Shown: positions 24,895 to 33,078, counted from the first letter of the stretch. The stretch: 64,000 nt of DNA from Streptomyces anulatus (GCF_014650675.1 NZ_BMVK01000008.1:186001-250000), one strand, 5' to 3'. A program made the numbers and translations. The notes: a model not told the origin generated them from the letters alone.

Positions 24895-25115
24895 GGGCGG
24901 TTACAGCTGTACGTTGTGCTGTCCAGATTGCAGATGTGATGATGTGAGTCATGTCTGAGTACGAGGGCCGGGCAGGCGAACAGCCACGAGCCAGCATTCC
25001 GAAGTCGAGACTTGCAGAGTATGCCGAAATAGTCGGCCCTGTAAGTGAATCCGGCGAGTCGGGAACCTCGGCAAACGCCTCCCCCGCGCACTCAGCGTCC
25101 GGGCGATCTGAGGCT
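24895..25115 (+). other. Unassigned remnant segment with unusual composition
   Basis: Noticeably lower GC than the surroundings between about 24900 and 25060 (TACAGCTGTACGTTGTGCTG, TGTGATGATGTGAGTC, GAGTATGCCGAAATAGTC). An 85-codon frame starts at ATG 24951 (SEYEGRAGEQPRASIPKSRLAEYAEIVGPV) but turns into Ser/Pro/Thr-rich text after about residue 35, where a different frame becomes the coding-like one (see 25116). It looks like the join between an imported fragment and a broken toxin gene. No integrase or attachment site was seen. Confidence 0.4.
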
Positions 25116-25523
25116 CCGATGCCGCCGAGCACGGTCCCGGCGGCCTCAACCCCCTCGCCCCCTACAACCTCACCCACCCTGCCGAGTACGCCCAGAACGT
25201 CAATATGACACTGTCCGGGCTGGTGTCCACAGCGGCACATCCGGAGCGGAGCATCCAGGCCGCAGTGGACGGATTCAAGAAGGATCCTTCCGAGTTGGTC
25301 GGCGTTATGCTCCCGGAGCTGTTGAATTCACCTATGGCTGGACCGTCTGTTACGACCTCAAGGAACACATCGAAGGGTGATTTCACCAAGGCCCCATTCT
25401 CCCCCTTGATGGTCGTCCCACACGACGGATCAGCCGCTCATCTCGCTCCCACCTTCCCGGCTTCGGCGGAATACATGGCCCTCCAAGCCTCGGGCAACTG
25501 GCCGCCCACGAAAGGGCAGTAGC
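25116..25523 (+). pseudogene. Fragment of a large secreted/polymorphic-toxin-type protein
   Basis: Directly after a TGA at about 25109 the frame reads GSDAAEHGPGGLNPLAPYNL, then THPAEYAQNVNMTLSGLVST, AAHPERSIQAAVDGFKKDPS and ELVGVMLPELL. This matches, from memory, the spacer that precedes the C-terminal toxin domain in Streptomyces polymorphic toxins of WXG100/RHS type, which normally continues GTKGAG. Here the match breaks after ELL (about 25325), and the rest (NSPMAGPSVTTSRNTSKGD) is unrelated. It has no proper start or signal, so it is a broken remnant. Its location just upstream of two papain/YrhB-like ORFs supports a decayed toxin locus. Confidence 0.55.
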
Positions 25524-26267
25524 ATGCTCCGCCCCGACCACCAGGCCGCCGCCTGGCTCGCCCACACCTATCGCGGGCTCGCGCAACTGGTGGCGCCCCA
25601 CCCTGTGGCCGAGTCGGCCACGGCCTGGCTCATGGCCTGCCGGACCGTGCAGCAGCCCGGGTTCCCGAACACCCCGATGCTGGCGTCCTCGGTCGTCGTG
25701 CCCAAGGACGGCAGCCCCTCCTTCCATCCCGCGCCGAGCGCACCCCTCGCGGATCTGGAACAGGCCACGTCGTACGAGGCAGCCGTCGCCCGGGCCCAGA
25801 ACCAGGGGCGCAGGATCAACGCTCGTGGCGCTGTCGTGGCCCTGCACTCGGCGATCGGCAAGAGCCCTTCCACAGCGCTCGCCTGGCAGCCTTCGGACGA
25901 GGCTCCCGGCTGGTGGAGCAGGCTGACCCGCCGGTACTTCCCCGAGTTCGAGCGGGTGAGCGCGAGCAGTTGGGACGAGGTCGTGAAGGCCGTCGCGGAG
26001 CCGGGGCCCGACACTCGGGGCTTGGTGTGGATACGCCGCGAACTCGGCGGCCAGGAAGCCACGGGCAATCTGGTGTACGCGCACAACCACCAGGGACAGG
26101 TCGTCTTCCTCGACAGCCTGACGTCCTCCCTCGCCCGGCTGGAAACCGACCATGTACGCGAGCTGGTCCTCGTCCGGGCCCTGCCGGAGGCGCTGAGGGC
26201 TCCGCGCCGGCCCTGGGAGCAGGAGGCTCACGACTTCGAGGCGGCGGTGGCCAAGGCCCGACTCTGA
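25524..26267 (+). CDS. YrhB/papain-fold-like protein, first of tandem pair
   Basis: 247 aa from ATG 25524. The N-terminal part (about 20-90) resembles the YrhB/immunity-type domain: ESATAWLMACRTVQQPGFP, MLASSVVVPKDGSPSF. The C-terminal part (about 130-235) resembles a degenerate glutamine-deamidase (papain-fold) toxin module: SSWDEVVKAVAEPGPDTRGL, VWIRRELGGQEATGNLVYAH, GQVVFLDSLTSSLARL. The catalytic His expected near GNLVYAHN is not clearly placed. The next ORF carries a second, divergent copy of both parts in the same frame after a single TGA (26265-26267). It could be an immunity protein, an inactivated toxin or a two-domain fusion split by the stop. Confidence 0.65.
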   Translation: MLRPDHQAAAWLAHTYRGLAQLVAPHPVAESATAWLMACRTVQQPGFPNTPMLASSVVVPKDGSPSFHPAPSAPLADLEQATSYEAAVARAQNQGRRINARGAVVALHSAIGKSPSTALAWQPSDEAPGWWSRLTRRYFPEFERVSASSWDEVVKAVAEPGPDTRGLVWIRRELGGQEATGNLVYAHNHQGQVVFLDSLTSSLARLETDHVRELVLVRALPEALRAPRRPWEQEAHDFEAAVAKARL

Positions 26268-26825
26268 CTGGAGAACACATACGGAGGTGAGGCCGAGCTG
26301 GTCGGGCCCACCGTCGGCGACGAGACCCGGCGGGGCTGGGTTTTCTCCTGCGACGCCCGGCGGCATCTGCGCGACGGGCGCTGGCAGGACACCATGCTCG
26401 ATGCGACGCTGGTCGTCCCCAAGGACGCCGCCGAGCCGTTCGGTCGGCCGAACTCGGACCCCTGGAACTGGCTGGCCCACTGGGACGCCGGAGGACATCC
26501 CGGCACGGGGACGTTCCCACCGCCGCCCCCGCCCGGCCGCGCCTCATGGTTCGAACCGACGCTCGCCGAGCTCGGACCCGTCCTGTCGACGTCGAGCCAT
26601 CAGGAGTGGTCATCGGCAGTCGACGAACTGTCGTCCTTCCCGGCCGGGTCACGTGCTTTGATCTGGATCCGTCGCACGGACGGCCGGGGCCGCGAGGCCG
26701 TGGGATGGCTGGTCAACGGACTCACCACAACGACCGGAGTGCTGCTCCTCGACGGCTCGTCCGAGGAACCCGTGTCGTTCGACCCGACCGGAGTCCACGC
26801 GTTGCACGTGATTCGGTACCGCTGA
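26268..26825 (+). pseudogene. Second YrhB/papain-like module, continuing in frame after a TGA
   Basis: From 26268 the frame of the previous ORF continues without a start codon: LENTYGGEAELVGPTVGDET, RRGWVFSCDARRHLRDGRWQ, DTMLDATLVVPKDAAEPFGR, matching residues TAWLMACRTV and SSVVVPKDGSPSF of the first copy. The C-terminal half (QEWSSAVDELSSFPAGSRAL, IWIRRTDGRGREAVGWLVNG, TGVLLLDGSSEEPV) matches the first copy's VWIRREL...VVFLDSL part. The only in-frame ATG (26394) would delete the conserved WVFSC region. So either the TGA split a 433-codon tandem gene or this module is now silent. A strong hairpin follows at 26840. Confidence 0.6.
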
Positions 26826-26839
26826 GGCCGCAGCCGGTC

Positions 26840-26879
26840 CAGGTGGAGCCGGCCCGCTCCAAAGGGCCTGCTCCACCTG
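26840..26879 (+). terminator. Hairpin after the tandem papain-like ORFs
   Basis: CAGGTGGAG (26840-26848) pairs with CTCCACCTG (26871-26879), and inside it GGCCC (26851-26855) with GGGCC (26864-26868), separated by a 2x2 internal loop and an 8-nt apex. It starts 15 bp after the stop at 26825. Confidence 0.65.
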
Positions 26880-26959
26880 CCGCTGCCCGTAGGCGCCCCG
26901 GCCCATGGCCACCGAGGTGTCGGCGCTGCCCACCATTCCGACACCGGCGCCTTCCGGCG

Positions 26960-27033
26960 CGCTGCATGCACACCAGTTGATCCCGCTCGTCCCATGACCG
27001 GGTGACGGTGAAGCCGAGGCGTTCGTACAGGGC
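26960..27033 (-). pseudogene. Duplicated C-terminal scrap of a GNAT acetyltransferase
   Basis: This 74-bp piece matches 32588-32661, the 3' end of the intact acetyltransferase gene, with only two mismatches. On the minus strand it reads ALYERLGFTVTRSWDERDQL then VCMQR, the last helix and strand of the GNAT fold, and then runs out of frame. No start or upstream domain remains. It is best read as a recombination or replacement scar in the accessory region. Confidence 0.8.
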
Positions 27034-27081
27034 ATGTGCCTTCCCCCGCCTCGCCGCCGCGCTCTGCTCCTACAAATGGCT

Positions 27082-27717
27082 TCACAAGCCGGCCCGGCAG
27101 ACGCGGGCCTGTTCGGTCTCGATCGCGTTCTGGATCAGGCATCTCGCCAGCGTCTTGCCGTGGCCGAGAGGGTCCGGCGTCCGTCCTCGCTGGAGGCCGG
27201 CCATGGCTCCGTCGTACACGAGCAGTACGTTGCCCGCCAGGGCGGCGGGATCCTCGGTGGTGACGGTTTCCGCCAGCTGGTTCAGCCGTGTGACGAGGAG
27301 TGTGGACTCCGCCTCGATCACGGCGTGGACGGGGTGGTCGGGGTCGGGCAGTTCCGTGCCGGTCGCGAGGAAGGCGCACCCGCGGCCCGGGGTGTACCGG
27401 TCGCGGTAGGCGGAGACCGCGTCGAACAGGGCCAGGAGCTTCTCGGCGGGTGTGGCCGCGGCGTCCACGGCTTCCTGCCATACCTGTTCCCAGCGGTCCA
27501 GACGCCGGTGCAGCGCGGCTGCGATCAAGCCGTCCTTTCCCCCGAAGTGCGCGTAGAGCGTGCCGGGAGCGACGTGGGCGTGGTGCAACACCTGATCGAC
27601 GCTGGTGCGGGCGATGCCGTCCCGGGAGAAGAGCTCGTCGGCCGCGTCCAGCAAGCGGTCCCTGGCGGACGGTCTGGCCATGGCCGCAGCGGTGTCCTGG
27701 TCCATGCACTCCATCAT
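27082..27717 (-). CDS. TetR-family transcriptional regulator
   Basis: 211 aa. HTH at about residues 18-64 (ARDRLLDAADELFSRDGIAR, TSVDQVLHHAHVAPGTLYAH, FGGKDGLIAAALHRRL). The ligand domain resembles the TetR_C group with YTPGRGCAFLATGTELPDPDH. Start ATG 27717 or the ATG 12 bp downstream (27705); neither has a strong RBS. It is divergent from the EamA transporter at 27798, and the palindrome at 27732-27747 between them is a good operator candidate, so it likely represses that exporter and itself. Confidence 0.9.
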   Translation of the reverse strand: MMECMDQDTAAAMARPSARDRLLDAADELFSRDGIARTSVDQVLHHAHVAPGTLYAHFGGKDGLIAAALHRRLDRWEQVWQEAVDAAATPAEKLLALFDAVSAYRDRYTPGRGCAFLATGTELPDPDHPVHAVIEAESTLLVTRLNQLAETVTTEDPAALAGNVLLVYDGAMAGLQRGRTPDPLGHGKTLARCLIQNAIETEQARVCRAGL

Positions 27718-27731
27718 AACGAGCGTTACAG

Positions 27732-27747
27732 TGAAACGGTCGTTTCA
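27732..27747. promoter_or_regulatory. Palindromic operator between tetR and eamA-like gene
   Basis: TGAAACG, GT, CGTTTCA: a perfect 7-bp inverted repeat with 2-bp centre. AACGAGCGTT at 27719-27728 next to it is a second, smaller palindrome. Both lie 15-30 bp before the TetR start, where its own promoter should be. Confidence 0.6.
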
Positions 27748-27797
27748 GTGAGGTGGGGAGGGTCGGGCGCCTTCCGCCTCCGACCGGAGGTGCGCAC

Positions 27798-28694
27798 ATG
27801 AACGACCTGACCGGTGCGGGACCTGCCCGCAGCCGAGCGTTTCTCGGTGCGGGCCTGGTCCTCGTCAGTTGCCTGAGCGTGCAAGCCTCGGCAGCACTCG
27901 CCTCGACACTCTTCGACCGGCTGGGCGCCCCCGCCGTCGCCGGGCTGCGGCAGCTCTGCGCCGCCCTCGTCCTGATGGTGCTGGTGCGTCCGAGGGTCCA
28001 TGGCCACACGGGGCAGGAATGGGCCGGCATGGTCGTCTACGGCGCGGCGATGGCCGTGATGAACGTGGCCTATTACGGTGCGGTGGGCCGCCTCCCGCTC
28101 GGCGTGGCGGCGACGCTGCTGTTCCTCGGGCCGTTCGTCGTGGCGGTCGCCTCGGCGCGCGCTTGGCGCGAAGCGCTTCTGCCGGCCGTCGGCCTGGTGG
28201 GCGTGGTCCTGGTCACGGAGCCCGGCGGGACAGTCGCGTGGGCAGGAATCGTCTTCGGACTGCTCTCCGCGCTGGCCCTTGCCTGCTACACCGTCTTCGC
28301 GCAGCGCGTGGGCAGGGCGTCCTCCGGGTTGGAGGGACTGGCCGTGTCGGTCGGTATCTCGGCGATGCTGCTCCTCCCCTTCTCCTTGCCCGCCGCACCG
28401 AGCGTCAACGGATCCGACTGGGGCCTGGTCGCCGTCTCCGGCGTCGTCGGGGTGGCGCTCGCCTTCACCCTGGATTTCCGGGCCGTGAAGATGGCCGGCG
28501 CCAAAGTGGTCGCGACGCTGTTCTCCCTCGACCCCCTGATGGGTGCACTGATCGGCGCCCTCGCCCTTGCCGAAAGTCTCTCCGCACCGGTGCTCGTCGG
28601 CATGGGGCTGATCGTGTCAGCCGGTGCCGTGGCGACCTGGCGTGCCGAAAGGCTCCCGGTTTCGCCGATGCCGAGCAGTACGGGCCGCTCGTGA
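27798..28694 (+). CDS. EamA/DMT-family transporter
   Basis: 298 aa, RBS CGGAGG before ATG 27798. Ten hydrophobic segments arranged as two five-helix repeats typical of the drug/metabolite transporter superfamily; examples are FLGAGLVLVSCLSVQASAAL, GMVVYGAAMAVMNVAYYGAV, VAATLLFLGPFVVAVASARA, GIVFGLLSALALACYTVFAQ, VSVGISAMLLLPFSLP and GALIGALALAESLSAPVLVG. The RhtA-like pattern (LPLGVAATLLFLGPFVVA, TLFSLDPLMGALIGAL) hints at an amino-acid or metabolite exporter. It faces away from the TetR gene, its probable repressor. Confidence 0.9.
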   Translation: MNDLTGAGPARSRAFLGAGLVLVSCLSVQASAALASTLFDRLGAPAVAGLRQLCAALVLMVLVRPRVHGHTGQEWAGMVVYGAAMAVMNVAYYGAVGRLPLGVAATLLFLGPFVVAVASARAWREALLPAVGLVGVVLVTEPGGTVAWAGIVFGLLSALALACYTVFAQRVGRASSGLEGLAVSVGISAMLLLPFSLPAAPSVNGSDWGLVAVSGVVGVALAFTLDFRAVKMAGAKVVATLFSLDPLMGALIGALALAESLSAPVLVGMGLIVSAGAVATWRAERLPVSPMPSSTGRS

Positions 28695-28783
28695 CACGGC
28701 GACGGGATGACCATCGGTCGCACCCCACCAGCAGCCATTCCTCATGCCCGGCGGAACCGACGAACAGCCGCGCAGGACACGGT

Positions 28784-29368
28784 CTAAGCCTTGATCGGTG
28801 CGGCCGCCCTCGCGGCCCGCTCGATCTTCGCGCAGTAGGCCGCACGTGCTTCCTCATCGATCTGCTGCTCGTGTTCGGGGCGCAACCCGGTCCGGCCGTC
28901 GAGGCCCTCGCGCAGGATGTCGGCGTGCCCGGTATGCCGGACGGTCTCGCCGAGGACATGGACCAGAACGGCGAACAGGTTCGTGTCGGTATAAGGCTCC
29001 GGCCACCACGGCACGTGGCCGGGGGCGTCGACCGGAAGCTCGTCGATCGTCGCGTCCGAGTGTTCCCACGTGCGCCGGTAGAAGCCGACGATCTGATCGC
29101 GGGTCTCGCCCTCGGCCGCCCACTGATCGCTGCCGTCGGAGTCCTGCCACCGGGGCAGCGGCTCCGGGGAAGGGCGGTCGAAGACCTCGCCGAAGTACCT
29201 GGCCTCGACGGTGGCCACGTGTTTGACCAGGCCGAGAAGGTTGGTCCCGGTCGCCGTCAGAGGTCGGCGTGCGTCGTATTCGGACAGGCCGTCGAGCTTC
29301 CAGAGCAGCGCCTCACGGTCTCGCCGCAGCCGACCGCGCAGATTATCTTTCGCAAATTCATCGATCAT
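28784..29368 (-). CDS. DinB-superfamily protein (DUF664)
   Basis: 194 aa four-helix bundle from ATG 29368. The three metal-binding histidines of the fold are visible: His in GLVKHVATVEARYFG, then HVLGETVRHTGHADILREGLDG with two more. Proteins of this group in actinomycetes use mycothiol or bacillithiol as thiol cofactor in transferase or detoxification reactions; the actual substrate is unknown. A paralogue of the same family lies at 48033 with the same HxGHADI motif. It is convergent with the EamA gene and preceded by the ArsR-like regulator. Confidence 0.88.
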   Translation of the reverse strand: MIDEFAKDNLRGRLRRDREALLWKLDGLSEYDARRPLTATGTNLLGLVKHVATVEARYFGEVFDRPSPEPLPRWQDSDGSDQWAAEGETRDQIVGFYRRTWEHSDATIDELPVDAPGHVPWWPEPYTDTNLFAVLVHVLGETVRHTGHADILREGLDGRTGLRPEHEQQIDEEARAAYCAKIERAARAAAPIKA

Positions 29369-29515
29369 GGGGCATGAGCCTGCCACGGCCTGCTCAGGGT
29401 TTCAAGATCCCGTACGTGGCCCGAGGACGAGTGGAAGAGGGCCGGGACCGGGCCATCGTCGCCGCCCCGACCGCTGCAAGTAGCTCGCTCGAAAGAACCG
29501 TGCCGGTCCGAACCC

Positions 29516-30496
29516 TCAGCCCGAACCGCCGACCAGCGCCTCCCCGAGCGGGGTACGCCGGTAGAGCACCGATCGACCGGACCGGGCGCGGACGAGCAGC
29601 CCCGCGCCCCGCAGGATGGCGAGGTGGTCTCCCACCGCGCCGGGTGCCATGGCGAGGCTTCGGGCGAGGTGGCTGGTGCTGGCCGGGGCGTCCAGGGCCA
29701 ACAGCAGCCGGGCCCGGGCCCGGCCGACCAGAGCGGTCAGCGCGTCCGGTCGGGGGACGGTCTCCTGTTCGTCCCACAGGGCGGCGGTGCCGCGGGCACG
29801 GTAGACCAAGGTCCGGGGCCAGGGGTCTTCCATGTGGGCGGCGATGTGCCCGACGATGGTCGAAGGGATCAGCAGCAGCCCGTCGCCGGTGAGGCGGACC
29901 GTTCCGCCCCGGAAGAAGCCGATCTCGATACCGCCGGCACGCCAGGCGACGCCCGGGTGCAGGCTCTCGATGGTCGCGGCCCAGCCGTATTCGCCGATCA
30001 CACCCACCCGGTGCACGACGTCGCGCTCACAGATCGCCCGCAGCTGCGGCCAGTCCGCGGCAAGCAGCTCGTGCCACGCCCGGTCCATCGCCTCGGCGAT
30101 CCTGGAGACGGCGTCCGGCGAGTCCAGCACCGCTCGTACGCGGGGATCACGGGCGGACGGGCCGGTCGCGTTGGCGGCGATTTCGCGGCGGGCCGCTTCC
30201 AGCGGTGTGGCCCGGATCACCGCCAGGTCGTCCGCCCAGGTCTGGTTGAGGCCGCGCGGGGGCGGGGCGACGAAGTTCGGTCCGCCGCCGCGCGTGGTGT
30301 GCAGGGCGAGGACGGCGTTCAGTTCGGTCTCACGGCGAAGCCGTTCAAAGGCCGGCAGGAGCCGGGCCGCCCACGCTCGCGGCAGCGGCCGGTCCTGCCC
30401 GACGAGCGAGCGCAGCAGCAAGCAGAGGTCCAGCGCGGGCGACAGTGCGAAACGGCTGCGCAGCAGGTCCTCGACCGAGACTTCGAAGCGCAGCAC
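29516..30496 (-). CDS. ArsR-like winged-helix regulator with DUF5937 domain
   Basis: 326 aa. A long N-terminal effector domain (about residues 1-240, DUF5937 type: LRFEVSVEDLLRSRFALSP, LHTTRGGGPNFVAPPPRGL) is followed by a C-terminal ArsR HTH (about 250-320: ALTALVGRARARLLLALDAP, STSHLARSLAMAPGAVGDHL, AILRGAGLLVRARSGRSVLY, YRRTPLGEALVGG). It is divergent from an MFS transporter with an obvious palindrome between them. Such pairs usually are repressor and drug/metabolite exporter. Confidence 0.9.
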   Translation of the reverse strand: MLRFEVSVEDLLRSRFALSPALDLCLLLRSLVGQDRPLPRAWAARLLPAFERLRRETELNAVLALHTTRGGGPNFVAPPPRGLNQTWADDLAVIRATPLEAARREIAANATGPSARDPRVRAVLDSPDAVSRIAEAMDRAWHELLAADWPQLRAICERDVVHRVGVIGEYGWAATIESLHPGVAWRAGGIEIGFFRGGTVRLTGDGLLLIPSTIVGHIAAHMEDPWPRTLVYRARGTAALWDEQETVPRPDALTALVGRARARLLLALDAPASTSHLARSLAMAPGAVGDHLAILRGAGLLVRARSGRSVLYRRTPLGEALVGGSG

Positions 30497-30526
30497 CCGG
30501 CCAGGCTACCGCGCGATGCCTGTTCG

Positions 30527-30546
30527 GATTCGTCCAGCGACGAATC
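30527..30546. promoter_or_regulatory. Operator palindrome between ArsR-like regulator and MFS gene
   Basis: GATTCGT (30527-30533), CCAGCG, ACGAATC (30540-30546): perfect 7-bp arms with 6-bp spacer, centred in the 89-bp divergent region. The spacing of arm centres (13 bp) suits a dimeric winged-helix regulator. Confidence 0.7.
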
Positions 30547-30585
30547 ATTGGTGAGCGACGTGGGCGCACGGCAAGGCTGGGCGTC

Positions 30586-31863
30586 ATGCCCCCAACCGCC
30601 GAAACCGCGCAGGTCAGCCACCGTGCCACCTACCGGGTGGTGCTGGCCGAGCCGCGATTCCGGCTGCTCTTCTCGACCCGCGCCGTCGCGATCACCGCGG
30701 ACGCGCTGCGGATCACCACGTTCTCGGTTCTGGTCTTCTCGTCCACCGGCTCCGCGCTGCTGAGCGCGGTGGCCTTCGGCATCGGCTTCATCCCGCAGCT
30801 GTTCGGTTCGCTGTTGCTGGGCTCCCTGGCCGACCGGCTGCCGCCCCGCGCGCTCATCACCGGCGGCTACGCCTTGACGTGCGCCACCGCCCTGCTGCTC
30901 GCCCTGGTGCGGATGCCGGTCGCGGCGAGCCTCGGTGTCGTGGCGCTGGTCTCTCTCGCCACACCGGTGTTCCACGGCGCGTCGAGTCGGCTGGTCGCTC
31001 AGTCGTTGGAGGGTGACGCCTACGTACTGGGCCGTTCGCTGAACAACATCGCCGGCGCCGGCGCGCAACTGTTCGGTCTGGCGCTGGGAGGCGCGGCCGT
31101 CGCGGCACTCGGCCCGCGCCGGGCGCTCGCGGTCAGTGCCGTCCTCTACCTCGGCTGCGCGCTTGCCATCCGCATCCGGCTCCCCCGGTTGCAGCCGGGG
31201 GAGTTCGGCGGCACGCCCAGCAGCGCCGGGAGCGACGGCGGGGCCGTCCGCGCAAGCCTGCAGGGTGCGGGCCTGCTGCTGCGCGGACGCACGGTGCGAC
31301 GGCTGATGCTGGCCCAGTGGCTGCCCGTCGCGCTCGTAGCGGGCGCGGAAGGCCTCATCGTCGCCTATGCGGGAGAACGCCGATTCGCGGCCGGCTGGTA
31401 CGCGGTTCTGATGGGCTGTCTGCCGGTCGGCATGCTGGTCGGCGACCTGCTGGTGGGTCGATTCCTGCGGCCCCCCGCCCGGGAGCGACTGGTGGTCCCG
31501 TTGGTCGCGCTGGCGGGGCTGCCGCTGATCGGCTTCGCCGCCGAGCCCGGGGTGGGCGTCTCGTCCTGTCTGCTGCTGCTCAGCGGCCTCGGATACGCCT
31601 ACGGCCTGGGCCTGCAACGCCCGTTCCTGGACGCCCTGCCGCAGGACGGCCGAGGTCAGGCCTTCGGCTTGCTCGGCTCCGGCAGCATGACGCTCCAGGG
31701 CGTCGGACCGGTCTGCTTGGGCGCGGTGGCCGCAGTCATCGGAACAGGCGGCGCGATCGCCCTGGCGGGCGGCGCGGCGGTGCTCACCGCCGGCTGGATC
31801 CTCACCTGGCACCCGCCCGCCTCCCCGGCCCTCGCCCCGAACCGAGTCGTCTCCAGCGAATGA
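30586..31863 (+). CDS. MFS transporter
   Basis: 425 aa from ATG 30586. Twelve hydrophobic helices; motif A-like loops GSLADRLPPRAL after helix 2 and the start RFRLLFSTRAVAITADALRI typical of MFS_3 (enterobactin-exporter-like) proteins. Other segments: GFIPQLFGSLLLGSL, GGYALTCATALLLALVRMP, VALVSLATPVFHGASSRLVA and CLLLLSGLGYAYGLGLQRPF. Likely an exporter controlled by the divergent ArsR-like protein. Confidence 0.9.
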   Translation: MPPTAETAQVSHRATYRVVLAEPRFRLLFSTRAVAITADALRITTFSVLVFSSTGSALLSAVAFGIGFIPQLFGSLLLGSLADRLPPRALITGGYALTCATALLLALVRMPVAASLGVVALVSLATPVFHGASSRLVAQSLEGDAYVLGRSLNNIAGAGAQLFGLALGGAAVAALGPRRALAVSAVLYLGCALAIRIRLPRLQPGEFGGTPSSAGSDGGAVRASLQGAGLLLRGRTVRRLMLAQWLPVALVAGAEGLIVAYAGERRFAAGWYAVLMGCLPVGMLVGDLLVGRFLRPPARERLVVPLVALAGLPLIGFAAEPGVGVSSCLLLLSGLGYAYGLGLQRPFLDALPQDGRGQAFGLLGSGSMTLQGVGPVCLGAVAAVIGTGGAIALAGGAAVLTAGWILTWHPPASPALAPNRVVSSE

Positions 31864-32023
31864 GGCCGCATTCCGACGAGACCGAAGCAGCATGAAGTTC
31901 GAGGCGTCGCTAGCGAGGGCCGGGGGGGCGTCGCTGACGCCGGCCGCCGTGGTGACGGCCTTGAGCGGGGTGCGGCCACCGCGGGTCAGAAGTGCTTGCT
32001 GCCGCAAATCGCACACGGTGAAA

Positions 32024-32527
32024 TCAGAACGGCTTGCCAGGAGTCCCGTCGCCCTCGATGTTGGCCACCATCTTGCGCAGCACCTGGAGCGCGGCCACGT
32101 ACTCCTTGTCGCTGATGCCCTCGTGGACTTCGGCGCGTACCTCGGTCGCCAGCTCACGGAGCCGCGCTCTGGCGGCCTCCCCGGCATCCGTGAGGTGCAG
32201 ACGCTGCCCGTCATCGATCCTGAGCCACTCACGGTGGAGCAACTGGTCGACGACCCTGGCGATCTCGTGCGGCCCGTCGGCGAGGTGGGTCAGCTGAGCA
32301 ACGACCTCCTCGCGGCTCGGTGCCGCGGGGCCGCCGTTCACACGGTTGAGTACCCAGTACTGCGGCTGCGTGGCGTCGATCCTGGCCATCGCGTCACGCA
32401 GATGCCGCGTGACGGCCGCATGGGTCAGACCGCTCCAGTAGCCGATCGGCTGAGTGGCCAGCATGTCATCGGTGGCAGCCGGGTTCGCCGGCGCCTGGTC
32501 GGTGGTGTTTCCGATCAGTGGCTCCAT
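32024..32527 (-). CDS. MarR-family transcriptional regulator
   Basis: 167 aa from ATG 32527. Helical N-terminus with YWSGLTHAAVTRHLRDAMARI, winged helix with QPQYWVLNRVNGGPAAPSRE, VVAQLTHLADGPHEIARVVD, LLHREWLRIDDGQRLHLTDA and the C-terminal dimer helix. Ligand unknown. It is codirectional with and 50 bp downstream of a GNAT gene (32578-33078), so the two may be co-transcribed. The 160 bp behind it hold only a Gly/Ala-rich frame. Confidence 0.85.
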   Translation of the reverse strand: MEPLIGNTTDQAPANPAATDDMLATQPIGYWSGLTHAAVTRHLRDAMARIDATQPQYWVLNRVNGGPAAPSREEVVAQLTHLADGPHEIARVVDQLLHREWLRIDDGQRLHLTDAGEAARARLRELATEVRAEVHEGISDKEYVAALQVLRKMVANIEGDGTPGKPF

Positions 32528-32577
32528 GATCGCGACGCTACGTTCCCCCGGCGCGCCGGACAATCGGCATGCGGCGT

Positions 32578-33078
32578 TCATGCGGAACGCTGCATGCACA
32601 CCAGTTGATCCCGCTCGTCCCATGGCCGGGTGACGGTGAAGCCGAGTCGTTCGTACAGGGCGATGGCCCCGGTCCGCCATTCCCATACCGAGAGCCGAAC
32701 GGTGGCGACGCCGTTTTCCGCGGCATGAGCGAGGGCGGCGTCGAGCAAGGCGGACGCAATGCCCCGGCCACGGAACTCGGGGTCGGTCCACAGCCTCTTG
32801 ATCTCCGACTGCCCGTCGACCGGAGAGGTCACCACCAGACACCCGGCAGCGGCGTCCCCCAGGAGAGCCACCAGCACGACATCACCGGCGAAGGCGGTCC
32901 GAGGGTCGGTGATTTCCGCCCGGTAGCGATCCGGCAACCCGTCCACATCGGCAACCGACTCGCCCTTCTCGGCCTCCGTCCGCAGATGGTAGGCAGCCAG
33001 CAACGCCGCCACGCTGTCATCGACCGGAAGGGCCTGGCCCGGCCAGCGGACGACGACGACCTCGCCGTGATCAGTCAT
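32578..33078 (-). CDS. GNAT-family N-acetyltransferase
   Basis: 166 aa from ATG 33078. GNAT fold with motif A IKRLWTDPEFRGRGIASALL (acetyl-CoA pyrophosphate loop RGRGIA), and motif B/C TVRLSVWEWRTGAIALYERL, GFTVTRPW. Acts on an amine of unknown identity. Its last 74 bp are duplicated at 26960-27033. It is followed after 50 bp by the MarR regulator. Confidence 0.88.
   Translation of the reverse strand: MTDHGEVVVVRWPGQALPVDDSVAALLAAYHLRTEAEKGESVADVDGLPDRYRAEITDPRTAFAGDVVLVALLGDAAAGCLVVTSPVDGQSEIKRLWTDPEFRGRGIASALLDAALAHAAENGVATVRLSVWEWRTGAIALYERLGFTVTRPWDERDQLVCMQRSA

Noticed and set aside
26649..27035. 128-codon minus-strand frame starting at 27035
   Set aside because: It is a different frame from the acetyltransferase scrap and overlaps the tandem papain-like ORF and its terminator; composition gives no support.
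31864..32023. Possible gene between MFS transporter and MarR
   Set aside because: Minus strand reads TVCDLRQQALLTRGGRTPLK in an open frame and plus strand has an ATG at 31892, but neither has an RBS, a complete domain or a plausible length.
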